Source: UMGS1696 sp963642885 (lineage in GTDB: Bacteria; Bacillota; Clostridia; Oscillospirales; CAG-272). From it: DNA of 64,000 bases. Below, one piece after another: positions 8,175 to 17,040 of this stretch. The first letter of the stretch is position 1. Every line of letters starts with the position of its first letter. A program made the position numbers and the translations under genes. The DNA lies in the NCBI GenBank assembly GCA_963642885.1, contig CAVIJI010000002.1:33707-97706 (forward strand). The letters run 5' to 3'. The notes under the pieces were generated by a model. That model was not told the DNA's origin. It worked only from the letters and a program-made list of their open reading frames with translations, and ran no database searches.

Positions 8175-11132
8175 ATGGCAAAACAAGTCAAAAGCTACAG
8201 CGAGCTTAAGCCGAATTCGAGCTATGAACTTATGTATGAGGAGTACCTCGATGATATCCGCTCATCGGGTATTATTCTCAGACATAAAAAATCCGGTGCG
8301 AGAATCGCGGTAATGTCCAATGAAGATCCTAATAAAATGTTTTGCGCCGCTTTTCGTACCCCGCCGTCAAACAGCACAGGTGTGCCGCATATTATAGAGC
8401 ATTCCGTTTTGAACGGTTCCAAGCATTTCCCGTCGCGCGATCCGTTTATGCAGCTTGTTAAAGGCTCGCTCAATACGTTCCTTAATGCGATGACATATGC
8501 GGACAAGACACTGTATCCCGTGGCTACATGCAACGATAAGGACTTCGGAAACCTTATGCATGTTTACCTTGATTCCGTATTCTACCCGAATATTTACAAG
8601 TACCGCCAGACATTCATGCAGGAAGGCTGGCATTACGAAATGGAATCTCCCGAGGACGAGCTCAAAATCAACGGCGTCGTGTACAGTGAAATGAAGGGCG
8701 CAACCTCATCTCCCGACAACGCGATGTGGGAGACGGTTGCCGCTACCATGTTCCCCGATACCACATACGGCGTAAACTCGGGCGGAGATCCCGCCGTTAT
8801 TCCGGAGCTTTCATACGAACAGTTCCTCGAATTCCACCGCAGTCATTACCATCCGTCGAATTCATACATATTCATTTACGGAAACTGCGACATGGACGAA
8901 AGACTCGAATTCCTCGACAGAGAATATCTTTCGAATTTCGATAAGATAGACCCGCATTCCGAGGTCGAGCACCAGAAGCACTTCGGCAGCACCGCACCGA
9001 AAATCGTACATGAAAAATATTCCGTAGGTCAGACAGACGCGGTTGACGGCAAGGCATATCTTGTTTTCGCTTCACTCGGTGGCTCCAACCTCGATGTTCT
9101 CGAGGCAAGAGCGGCATCCGTGATTTCGTATGTACTGTTTAACGCGGAGGGTGCTCCCGTAAAGCAGGCATTGCTTGACGCGGGTATCGGCGAGGATGTA
9201 TTCGGTTATTACGATTCGCACGCAATAGAGGACACTTTCGCGATTGCGGCGAAGTATGCCAAGGCAGAGGATTCCGAAAAATTCTACAACATCGTAATGG
9301 ATACGCTCCGCGAACAGGTCAAGAACGGAATAAGCGAAAAGGCTATTCTCGCCACAATAAACAGCCGTGAGTTCGGTTTCCGTGAAGCCGATTACGGCGG
9401 ATATCCGAGAGGACTCGATGTGGCATCGGATATGCTTCAGGCATGGCTTTACGATGACAGCTGCGCTCTTACATACATGCATTATCTCGATGATTACGAG
9501 ACACTCAGAAAGAAGGTCGGCACAGGCTACTACGAGGATATCGTTAAGAAATACATACTCGATTCCGACCACTGCGCACTTATTACAATAGAGCCCGAAA
9601 GAGGACTTAACGACAAGAAGAACGAAGAACTGAAGAAGAAGCTCGAGGATTACAAGCAGTCTCTTTCGGAAGAGGAAATCAAAAAGATAGTAGACGATAC
9701 GCACGCACTGCGCGAATATCAGAATCAGCCCGCTACGGAAGAAGAACAGAACTGCATTCCGTCTCTTGAGAGAAGCGATATCCCGCGTGAGGGTATCCCC
9801 TACTGCAACGAAGAAATTACCGTCGGCGGTACAAAGACGGTATTCCACGATGTCGACACAAACGGCATTACGTACGCTAACCTTTACTTTAATATAGGCA
9901 AGATTCCGCACGAGTATGTACCGTATCTTTCGATTCTCGGCGGTATTCTCGGCAGAGTAGATACAGCAAAGCACACGTACAATGAGCTGAACTTCGACAA
10001 GCTGATGAACCTCGGCGGTATTTGGTTCGGCCCCGCTACGTACACGAAATATAAAACTCTCGACGACTATATTCCCCTTTACGGCATATACACGAAGATG
10101 ATGTCCGACAAGACCGATTACGCTCTCGAACTGGCTGAAGAAATCGTGCTTACGTCAAAGCTTGACGATAAGAAGAGACTCCGTGACATTCTCGCGGAAA
10201 CAAAAGCCAATAAGAGAAGCGATATCATAAACAGCGGCAACTCCTTTGCGGGAGCGAGAGCGCGCTCGTACTTCTCGAAGGTAGAATGCTATTACCAGGA
10301 TTTGGGCGGCATCGATTTCTATCTCTTCCTTTCGGATTTGCTCGATAATTGGGACGAAAAGGCGGATGAGTTTATCGAAAAGCTCACGGCAGTTAAGAAT
10401 TACGTATTCAATCCCGCGAATATGTTCCTCGACCTCGCTTCAGACAATCGCGGAAAAGAAATTCTCGACGCAAAGCTTCCCGAATTCTCGAAAGCCATAG
10501 GAGAGGGCGAACACAAGTCACTCGGTGAATTTACCGAATATGTTCCCACAAGAAAGAACGAAGGCATTCTTATTCCGTCGCAGGTACAGTACGCGGCTCA
10601 GGCGGGCCACCTCGGCTTTGACGGAATGACCTACAACGGAACATACAGAGTAGTGCAGTCCGCGATAAATATCGACTACATCTATCAGCAGATAAGAGTT
10701 AAGGGCGGAGCGTACGGCTGCAGCTGCGGCTTCGATTCGAGCCGCGACAACCTTACGTTTACCACATACCGCGACCCGAAGCTTGCCGAAAGCTATAATG
10801 TATTCAAGGGTACGGGTGAATTCATAAGAAATTACGAATTCAACGAAAAAGAACTTACCAAGTTCATTATCGGTGCATTCTCGGGCTACGAGAGACCTAT
10901 ATCAAACGCAGGCCGCGCAAGACGTTCCTTTGATGCGTATATGACCGGTATAACATACGATGATGTCGTGAGGGAGAGAGCGGAAATGCTCGATATTACG
11001 AAGGAACAGTTTAAGGCATCGGCTGAGGTATTCGACAGGGTTTGCGCTCAGAATTATATCTGCACCGTCGGAAACGAAACAAAGCTCAAGGAAAACGCCG
11101 AGCTGTTCGACACGCTTATCACAATAAACTGA
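8175..11132 (+). CDS. M16C family zinc metalloprotease (presequence-protease type)
   Basis: A 985-residue protein of the insulinase/presequence-protease class: four M16-type domains on one chain with the M16C-associated hinge in the middle. The inverted zinc motif HxxEH is visible as HIIEHS near residue 70, followed by NAMTYADKT, typical of the active-site face. Relatives degrade short peptides in the cytoplasm or mitochondria. No signal peptide is seen. I chose the ATG at 8175 because GAAAGGA lies 9 bp before it; an in-frame ATG at 8154 has no such site. It is a single-gene unit with its own promoter. Confidence 0.9.
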   Translation: MAKQVKSYSELKPNSSYELMYEEYLDDIRSSGIILRHKKSGARIAVMSNEDPNKMFCAAFRTPPSNSTGVPHIIEHSVLNGSKHFPSRDPFMQLVKGSLNTFLNAMTYADKTLYPVATCNDKDFGNLMHVYLDSVFYPNIYKYRQTFMQEGWHYEMESPEDELKINGVVYSEMKGATSSPDNAMWETVAATMFPDTTYGVNSGGDPAVIPELSYEQFLEFHRSHYHPSNSYIFIYGNCDMDERLEFLDREYLSNFDKIDPHSEVEHQKHFGSTAPKIVHEKYSVGQTDAVDGKAYLVFASLGGSNLDVLEARAASVISYVLFNAEGAPVKQALLDAGIGEDVFGYYDSHAIEDTFAIAAKYAKAEDSEKFYNIVMDTLREQVKNGISEKAILATINSREFGFREADYGGYPRGLDVASDMLQAWLYDDSCALTYMHYLDDYETLRKKVGTGYYEDIVKKYILDSDHCALITIEPERGLNDKKNEELKKKLEDYKQSLSEEEIKKIVDDTHALREYQNQPATEEEQNCIPSLERSDIPREGIPYCNEEITVGGTKTVFHDVDTNGITYANLYFNIGKIPHEYVPYLSILGGILGRVDTAKHTYNELNFDKLMNLGGIWFGPATYTKYKTLDDYIPLYGIYTKMMSDKTDYALELAEEIVLTSKLDDKKRLRDILAETKANKRSDIINSGNSFAGARARSYFSKVECYYQDLGGIDFYLFLSDLLDNWDEKADEFIEKLTAVKNYVFNPANMFLDLASDNRGKEILDAKLPEFSKAIGEGEHKSLGEFTEYVPTRKNEGILIPSQVQYAAQAGHLGFDGMTYNGTYRVVQSAINIDYIYQQIRVKGGAYGCSCGFDSSRDNLTFTTYRDPKLAESYNVFKGTGEFIRNYEFNEKELTKFIIGAFSGYERPISNAGRARRSFDAYMTGITYDDVVRERAEMLDITKEQFKASAEVFDRVCAQNYICTVGNETKLKENAELFDTLITIN

Positions 11133-11213
11133 TTCGTTTTTTACTTTCGAGTCACGATGATTGCCCGGATGAGTGCATAATTTGTAAATTCGGATAATTT
11201 TTATACAATGCTA

Positions 11214-11243
11214 TTGACAATCAAATGAATTGTGTGCTACAAT
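11214..11243 (+). promoter_or_regulatory. Promoter of first PQTFD-tail surface protein
   Basis: TTGACA (11214-11219), 18-bp spacer, TACAAT (11238-11243) with TGC before the -10 (extended -10). The leader is about 78 nt. Confidence 0.75.
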
Positions 11244-11327
11244 GTCCGTGTAATGGTAGCGAAACTATTTTTTCGTCTGCCGACAATGTATAATTTATTT
11301 TATATTTTCAGAAGGAGTGACTTTACA

Positions 11328-12489
11328 ATGAAAAAGTTACTTGCAGTTATTTTAGCAGGTCTTATGCTTGCTTCGGCGGCTGCTATGGTATCCGCTGACG
11401 ATCTCGCAAACTATGCTGCNNNNNNNNNNNNNNNNNNNNNNNNNNNNNNNNNNNNNNNNNNNNNNNNCTGCCAGCGCTACAGCTACAGAATGGGTTGCAG
11501 GCGAAACAGAAGGCACAACATGCATCGAGTTCGACCTCGGCGCTATTAAGCCTCTCGGTTACTATGAAATCACATGGGGCGATAAGGTTCCCTCCGATTT
11601 CGTAATCTCCGCTAAGTCCTCGGTAAGCGACGGATATTCCGATCAGACAACAGTTACGGGCAACACAGACGCTACAACTGTTATCGAACTCACACCTTAC
11701 ACATCTCGTTATGTAAAGATTACCGTAACAGGTACAGATACATACGAGGTTAAGGGCCTTGTTGTTCGTAAGACAAAGGACGAAGTTGCCAACACAAACG
11801 TTTCCTATCCGTCTTCCGGCATCACAGCTCCCGAAGGCTCCACAATCATTACCGGTACAATCATCGGTAACGAAACAGGTTGGGGCGACAACGCCGACAC
11901 AGGCGCTAAGGCTGCATTCGACGGCGACATCAACACATTCTTCGACCCGCTCGCAGTAGGCGACGGTTATTGCGGTATCGATGCTGGAACAGAATTTGTT
12001 CTTACAAAGATCGCAGTTCATCCCAGAGACGCTCAGCTCGCTCGTTTCTACGGCGCATCCATCCAGGGTACAAATACTCCCGACGATGAAAACAGCTGGA
12101 CAGATATTTGGGTAAGCGTTGAGGAAGCTACAGAGTGGGTATGGTACGAAATCGATCAGGCTGATTTCGACGATACATCCGCTACACCTTATCGTTACTA
12201 TCGTTACTACAATATGCTCAGCCACGGTGACGTTGCGGAAGTTGAACTTTACGGTTACACAAACTCTCCCGTTGCAGCAGTAGAGACAGAAGCCGAAACA
12301 GAAGCTGTAGTAGAAGAGACAGAAGCAGTTGTTGAAGAAACAGTTGAAGAAGCAGCTGAAGAAACAGTTGTTGCTCCTGCTGAAACAGCTACAGAGACAG
12401 CTCCTCAGACCTTCGACGCAGGCGTTATCGCAGCAGCAGCAGCAGTTATTTCCGCTGCAGGCTACGCTATCTCCAAGAAGAGAAAATAA
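11328..12489 (+). CDS. Surface protein with discoidin (F5/8 type C-like) domains and PQTFD tail; contains a gap
   Basis: The protein starts at the ATG at 11328 (AAGGAG 10 bp upstream) with a signal peptide ending near VSADD. It is interrupted by 48 N and continues to 12489. Part of one beta-sandwich domain (after EFDLGAIKPLGYYE) is followed by a second that is clearly homologous to the first domain of the 14031 protein (shared GTIIGNETGWGDN, GDGYCGID, HGDVAEVELYGY). These look like discoidin/F5-8C carbohydrate-binding modules. Then come a Thr/Glu/Ala linker and the tail APQTFDAG, about 16 hydrophobic residues and KKRK. Reading frames on the two sides of the gap do not match over 48 bases, so the gap length is only nominal. 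Likely cell-surface glycan binding; anchoring is inferred. Confidence 0.75.
11420..11467. other. Assembly gap (48 N)
   Basis: A run of unknown bases inside a coding region. To keep one open frame the true length must leave remainder 2 on division by 3, while 48 leaves 0. Confidence 0.99.
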
Positions 12490-12508
12490 TCGAATAAATG
12501 ATTTTTCC

Positions 12509-12538
12509 GAACCGTCGGCTTGCCGACGGTTCTTTTTT
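12509..12538 (+). terminator. Intrinsic terminator
   Basis: GAACCGTCGGC (12509-12519) pairs with GCCGACGGTTC (12522-12532), then TTTTTT. Confidence 0.9.
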
Positions 12539-12686
12539 GCGATAATTATACATTTTGGATTGACGGGGAAATACTTGCTTTAGCGAATAAAAGCAAGTAT
12601 TTCTTATATGTAAAAAGACAAAAAACGAAATAAGTAAATTAATGACGAAAACAGACTTGTGAAATTGTTTATAAAGTTAAATTTGC

Positions 12687-12715
12687 TTGACAATGCTAGC
12701 CGAGAGGAGTATAAT
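12687..12715 (+). promoter_or_regulatory. Promoter of family-9-like surface protein
   Basis: Consensus TTGACA (12687-12692), 17-bp spacer, TATAAT (12710-12715). The leader is about 50 nt. Confidence 0.85.
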
Positions 12716-12771
12716 TACACTAAACTCGATGCAATATTCTAATGTCGGGAAATTTATACAGAGGTATCAGC

Positions 12772-13704
12772 ATGAAAAAGTTTTTAAGCTCAGTACTTGC
12801 CATCGCTTTAATGGCTACGATGGCTCTTACGTCCGCTGCTTCCGATGTCGCAGAATGCAAAGGCGACGTTCCGAAGGTTGAAGCAGGTTCCGTTACGATC
12901 GACGGCGTTAAGGATGCCGCATATGACAACGCTCTTTGCGTAGATATCAGCCAGCCTCTCGACGGCGCGGCTACAGGCACATACGGCAAGGCATATATGC
13001 TTTGGACAGACGGCTCATATTACCTTCTCGTTGAAGTATATGATGCAGACGTAGTAGCTCCCACAGAAGACAATCAGCTCAATTCTCCCTGGATGACAGA
13101 CTCCGTTGAAATCTTCTTCGATTTCACAAACGAAGCCGCAGGTCTTGCGGAACAGTACAGAATCGACTGCACAGGTTTCCCGTCCTACTATATTGAAGGC
13201 GGCGCATACTATGCATACGGTCCCGAAGATGCAAAGGAATATTTCGATGAATACGCAGCATCCAAGACAGATGTCGGCTACAATGTAGAAATGAGAGTTA
13301 ACCTTAAGGAAGCTCTTGAAGACTATGAACTCAAGGAAGGCAACTCCATCGGTCTCCAGCTCCAGATCAATGACTGCACATCCGATGGCAACAGATGCGT
13401 ATACAACATGGTATCTTCTCAGAACGCAGGTTCTTGGGATGTAAGCCTTTACGACTATGTAACTCTCGGTGCTCCTGTCACAGTTGCTGCCGAAACAGAA
13501 GCTGAAACAGAGGCTGCTGCTCCCGAAACAGAAGCCGAAACAGAAGCTGTTGTCGCCGAAACAGTAGAAGAGACAGTAGTTGCTCCCGCCGAAACAAGCG
13601 AAGCAGCTGAAACAGCTCCTCAGACATTCGACGCAGGTGTTATCGCCGCTGCAGTTGCCGTAATTTCCGCGGCCGGTTACGCAGTGTCCAGAAAACACAG
13701 ATAA
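12772..13704 (+). CDS. Surface protein with family-9-type carbohydrate-binding domain and PQTFD tail
   Basis: A 310-residue secreted protein. The start at 12772 gives a standard signal peptide (MKKFLSSVLAIALMA) and has AGAGGT 6 bp upstream. Residues about 30-225 resemble the carbohydrate-binding family 9/DOMON-like sandwich, with SVTIDGVKDAAYDNA, YMLWTDGSYYLLVEVYD and DSVEIFFDF. A Thr/Glu/Ala linker leads to the tail APQTFDAGVIAAAVAV and a basic end (RKHR). It stands alone between its own promoter and terminator and is flanked by two discoidin proteins with the same tail. A role in binding plant or host glycans at the surface is inference. Confidence 0.8.
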   Translation: MKKFLSSVLAIALMATMALTSAASDVAECKGDVPKVEAGSVTIDGVKDAAYDNALCVDISQPLDGAATGTYGKAYMLWTDGSYYLLVEVYDADVVAPTEDNQLNSPWMTDSVEIFFDFTNEAAGLAEQYRIDCTGFPSYYIEGGAYYAYGPEDAKEYFDEYAASKTDVGYNVEMRVNLKEALEDYELKEGNSIGLQLQINDCTSDGNRCVYNMVSSQNAGSWDVSLYDYVTLGAPVTVAAETEAETEAAAPETEAETEAVVAETVEETVVAPAETSEAAETAPQTFDAGVIAAAVAVISAAGYAVSRKHR

Positions 13705-13735
13705 TTTAACTAAGCTTTCATATTAACCTCTTAAA

Positions 13736-13770
13736 CGGCATGGGAAAGATGATGAGTCTTTCCCATGCCG
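13736..13770 (+). terminator. Intrinsic terminator
   Basis: A 13-bp perfect stem (CGGCATGGGAAAG at 13736-13748, CTTTCCCATGCCG at 13758-13770) followed by ATTTTGCTATTTT. Confidence 0.85.
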
Positions 13771-13933
13771 ATTTTGCTATTTTGCACTGATATTTACGTT
13801 TCGAGTTGACGAAATATGTGCAAGAAAACCACGAAAGAAATGAACGACGGATGAAATGATGGTTAAAATGATTAAAACTACAACTTTAGTTATTATAAAA
13901 AGAACTAATAATTAATAAAATTACGGAAAAATA

Positions 13934-13962
13934 TTGACAAACCTATGTATGTGTGGTACAAT
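13934..13962 (+). promoter_or_regulatory. Promoter of two-domain discoidin surface protein
   Basis: TTGACA (13934-13939), 17-bp spacer, TACAAT (13957-13962). Confidence 0.8.
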
Positions 13963-14030
13963 TAACACGACATAAGGAAGATACCTTATAGAAACGGCAA
14001 AAAATAAATTAAGAAGGAGTGTATTAATTC

Positions 14031-15371
14031 ATGAAGAAGTTTTTTGCTATTCTTCTCAGCGCGCTCACAGTAGCTTCTCTCGCTATTACAGCATCCGCTG
14101 AAACAACACCCGAAGGCTATCCGTCATCAGGCGTAGCTATTCCCGATGGTTCCGTAGCTATTACAGGTACAATCATCGGTAACGAAACAGGTTGGGGCGA
14201 CAATGCCGAAGTAGGTGCTAAGGCTGCATACGACGGCGATATCACCACATATTTTGACCCGCTCGGAGTAGGCGACGGTTATTGCGGTATCGATGCAGGC
14301 GCACCGTACGTTCTTACAAAGATCGCTATTCACCCCAGAGACGGTTGGATTTCCCGTTTCAACGGTGCTACAATCCAGGGTACGAATACTCCAGACGATG
14401 AAGACAGCTGGGTAGACATTTACATGAGCATGGAAGAAGCTGCCGAACTCGCATGGATCGAGATTCTTCCCGACCAGTTCGAAGCTGACGCAAGCGGCAA
14501 GGCATTCCAGTACTACCGTTATTACAACCTCATCAGCCACGGTGACGTAGCCGAAGTTGAACTTTACGGTTATCCGGAAGGCGGAGCAGCTACAACAACA
14601 GAAGCTGCAGCAACAGCAGAAGCTCCCGATATGGAAGCTCCCGTACTTGACTATCCTTCAATGGATGTTATAGCTAACACAGGCGCCGGCTACGATGAAC
14701 TCGACGCAGCAGCAGCAGCTATCGGCAAGACTCCCGTAACAGAAGGCATTACATTCGTTGTAGGTTCCGACGGTAACTCTAACGAAGGACCCGAAAACCT
14801 CTGGGACAACGACGTAACAACAAAGTTCTGCACAGGCAACTTCCCGACACAGTCTCTCGCAATGTACTCAACTCCTATCACAGTTGACGGTATCATTCTC
14901 GCAACAGCTAACGACAACTCTTCTTACAACAACCGTTCTCCTTTCGAATGGGCTGTATATGTATCCTCTGACGGTGAAAACTGGACAGCAATCGCATACG
15001 GCGACGATACATTCTTCGAAGAAGTTGACTTCACATACTATGCTGCAACAGTAGCAACACCCGTTTCCGGTGTTAAGTATGCATACTTCCAGAGCGAAGG
15101 CGCTCTTTCCGGATGCTTCCAGGTTTCCGAACTCATTCTCACAGGTACAGCTTCCACAGAAGCAGCTCCCGCTGAAACAGAAGCTCCCGCAGCAGAGACA
15201 GAAGCTCCTGCAGCTGAAGCTGAAACAACAGCAGAAGCTCCCGCTGAAGAAACAGTAGAAACAAAGGCAGCAGAGACAGCAGCTCCTCAGACCTTCGACG
15301 CAGGTATCATCGCAGCAGCAGCTGCAGTAGTATCCGCAGCCGGCTACGCTATCTCCAAGAAGAGAAGATAA
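14031..15371 (+). CDS. Surface protein with two discoidin-like domains and PQTFD tail
   Basis: A 446-residue secreted protein. The signal peptide (MKKFFAILLSALTVASLA) is cleaved near ASAET. Domain 1 (about 30-185) is a close paralogue of the second domain of the 11328 protein. Domain 2 (about 215-375) has the F5/8 type C pattern: NEGPENLWDNDVTTKFC, WAVYVSSDGENWTAI, KYAYFQSEGALSGCFQVSEL. The linker is Ala/Glu/Thr-rich and the tail reads APQTFDAG, hydrophobic stretch, KKRR. AAGGAG lies 11 bp upstream. Thr is almost always ACA and Ala mostly GCT/GCA, unlike much of the window, which suggests high expression. Confidence 0.8.
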   Translation: MKKFFAILLSALTVASLAITASAETTPEGYPSSGVAIPDGSVAITGTIIGNETGWGDNAEVGAKAAYDGDITTYFDPLGVGDGYCGIDAGAPYVLTKIAIHPRDGWISRFNGATIQGTNTPDDEDSWVDIYMSMEEAAELAWIEILPDQFEADASGKAFQYYRYYNLISHGDVAEVELYGYPEGGAATTTEAAATAEAPDMEAPVLDYPSMDVIANTGAGYDELDAAAAAIGKTPVTEGITFVVGSDGNSNEGPENLWDNDVTTKFCTGNFPTQSLAMYSTPITVDGIILATANDNSSYNNRSPFEWAVYVSSDGENWTAIAYGDDTFFEEVDFTYYAATVATPVSGVKYAYFQSEGALSGCFQVSELILTGTASTEAAPAETEAPAAETEAPAAEAETTAEAPAEETVETKAAETAAPQTFDAGIIAAAAAVVSAAGYAISKKRR

Positions 15372-15409
15372 ATCGTACAGATAATCTAAATTGTTCATAA
15401 CCCCCTACA

Positions 15410-15446
15410 GCAGAAGAGGGAAGACGTAATGTCTTCCCTCTTCTGC
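15410..15446. terminator. Long-stem terminator between convergent genes
   Basis: A 16-bp perfect stem (15410-15425 with 15431-15446) and a 5-nt loop, followed by TTTATT. It can also act on the glycerol kinase transcript arriving on the minus strand. Confidence 0.8.
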
Positions 15447-15522
15447 TTTATTCGGTTTATAAAAACGATAATTCGGCAATGCTTTTACGTGATATTCGGA
15501 CTGCTTTCGCTTATGATAGGTA

Positions 15523-17004
15523 TTATCCTAAAGTGCGCTTGACTGCTTTGTGCCAGCCTTCCATGAGCTCAATGCGTTTGTTATCGTCAACAGACGGCTC
15601 AAAGGTTGATTCTACGGTATTTTCCGATATCAGCTCATCACGAGACGACCAGAAACCGGAAGCGAGTCCCGCGAGATATGCTGCACCGAGTGCGGTGGTT
15701 TCACGAACGGTAGGGCGTAATACGGGCTTACCGATAACGTCCGCCTGAAACTGCATGAGAAAATTGTCGCGTGTGGCACCGCCGTCTACCTTCAGAGCGG
15801 ATATGGATTCGCCTATGTCGCTTTCCATAGCGGAGAGAAGATCGGCGGATTGATATGCTATGGATTCTTCGGCCGCACGTATAATATGCTCACGCTTTGT
15901 TCCGCGTGTCATTCCCGTTATTGATGCTCTCGCATGCATATCCCAGTAGGGGGCGCCAAGTCCTGTGAAGGCGGGAACAAGGTACACTCCGCCGTTATCC
16001 TTGACCTTGGAAGCGTAATATTCGGCGTCACGGCTTTCCGAGAAAAATCTCATCTCATCACGAAGCCATTGTATTACGGAACCGCCTGAAAATACGCTAC
16101 CCTCAAGGGCGTACTGAACATTTTCGTTTTCACATGTTGCGGCAATGGTACTTAGAAGACCGTTTTTGCTGGTGATGCGTTTTTCGCCTGTATTCATAAG
16201 CAGGAAGCATCCCGTACCGTATGTGTTTTTTGCCTGACCTGCAGTAAAGCATGTTTGTCCGAACAGAGATGCCTGCTGGTCGCCTGCAATACCGCATACG
16301 GGGATTTTTTCGCTTCCGACCGATGCATATCCGTAAAGCTCAGATGAAGATTTCACTTCGGGCAGAATCGATATCGGAACACCGAACATTTCACATAGCT
16401 CGGTGTCCCATGTAAGGGAATTTATATTGTAGAGCATTGTACGTGAAGCGTTGGTGCGGTCTGTGAGATGCTTTCCCGTCAGCTTGAATATAAGCCAAGA
16501 ATCAACGGTACCAAATGCGAGTTTACCGCTGTCGGCAAGCTCTTTTGCACCGTCGACGTTGTCGAAAATCCATTTGATTTTACTTGCGGAAAAGTAGGCA
16601 TCGGGTACGAGCCCTGTCTTTTCTGTGATAATATTTCGTTCGTTGTCGCTTAACGCCTCGATAATGTCGGCACTTCTGCGACATTGCCATACTATGGCAT
16701 TCGAAACAGGCAATCCTGTTTCACGATTCCACAGTATTGTTGTTTCACGCTGGTTGGTAATTCCTATGGAAGATATTTCGTTTTCGTGTATGCCCGCTTT
16801 GGCAATGACTTCCATCATACATCCGTATGCGGTCGACCATATGTCCGTTGGATTGTGTTCAACCCATCCCGCACGCGGATATATCTGGGGCAATTCACGT
16901 GAAACGGACGACACTATCATGCCGTGTCTGTCAAAGAGAATAGCACGGCTCGATGTGGTTCCCTGATCGATTGCGAGAACGTATTTTTTGTCTGATGACG
17001 ACAT
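15523..17004 (-). CDS. glpK: Glycerol kinase
   Basis: A 493-residue FGGY-family kinase that phosphorylates glycerol to sn-glycerol 3-phosphate with ATP. The N-terminal phosphate-binding motif DQGTTSSRAILFD, the CGIAGDQQASLFGQ segment and the PAFTGLGAPYWD segment match GlpK specifically, and length is standard. AAAGGAG precedes the ATG. It lies 36 bp downstream of the yhaN-like gene on the same strand with no terminator between, so it may be the last gene of that transcript. No glycerol facilitator or glycerol-phosphate dehydrogenase is nearby. Confidence 0.95.
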   Translation of the reverse strand: MSSSDKKYVLAIDQGTTSSRAILFDRHGMIVSSVSRELPQIYPRAGWVEHNPTDIWSTAYGCMMEVIAKAGIHENEISSIGITNQRETTILWNRETGLPVSNAIVWQCRRSADIIEALSDNERNIITEKTGLVPDAYFSASKIKWIFDNVDGAKELADSGKLAFGTVDSWLIFKLTGKHLTDRTNASRTMLYNINSLTWDTELCEMFGVPISILPEVKSSSELYGYASVGSEKIPVCGIAGDQQASLFGQTCFTAGQAKNTYGTGCFLLMNTGEKRITSKNGLLSTIAATCENENVQYALEGSVFSGGSVIQWLRDEMRFFSESRDAEYYASKVKDNGGVYLVPAFTGLGAPYWDMHARASITGMTRGTKREHIIRAAEESIAYQSADLLSAMESDIGESISALKVDGGATRDNFLMQFQADVIGKPVLRPTVRETTALGAAYLAGLASGFWSSRDELISENTVESTFEPSVDDNKRIELMEGWHKAVKRTLG

Positions 17005-17040
17005 ATGTTATCTCCTTTCCACGGATACAGATTACTTCGG

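Larger units (their letters stand above)
13705..14030. other. Intergenic region between surface genes
   Basis: This stretch holds only the terminator at 13736-13770, the promoter at 13934-13962 and an AT-rich leader. No open frame of note is seen. Confidence 0.7.

Noticed and set aside
9072..9974. 300-residue minus-strand frame inside the M16C protease
   Set aside because: The opposite frame encodes a complete, motif-bearing protease; the antisense frame follows from codon bias.
13015..13698. Long minus-strand frame rich in Cys and Phe opposite the 12772 surface gene (also 14868-15398 opposite the 14031 gene)
   Set aside because: The residue composition is the mirror of Thr/Glu/Ala repeats on the coding strand, and there is no ribosome-binding site or family match.
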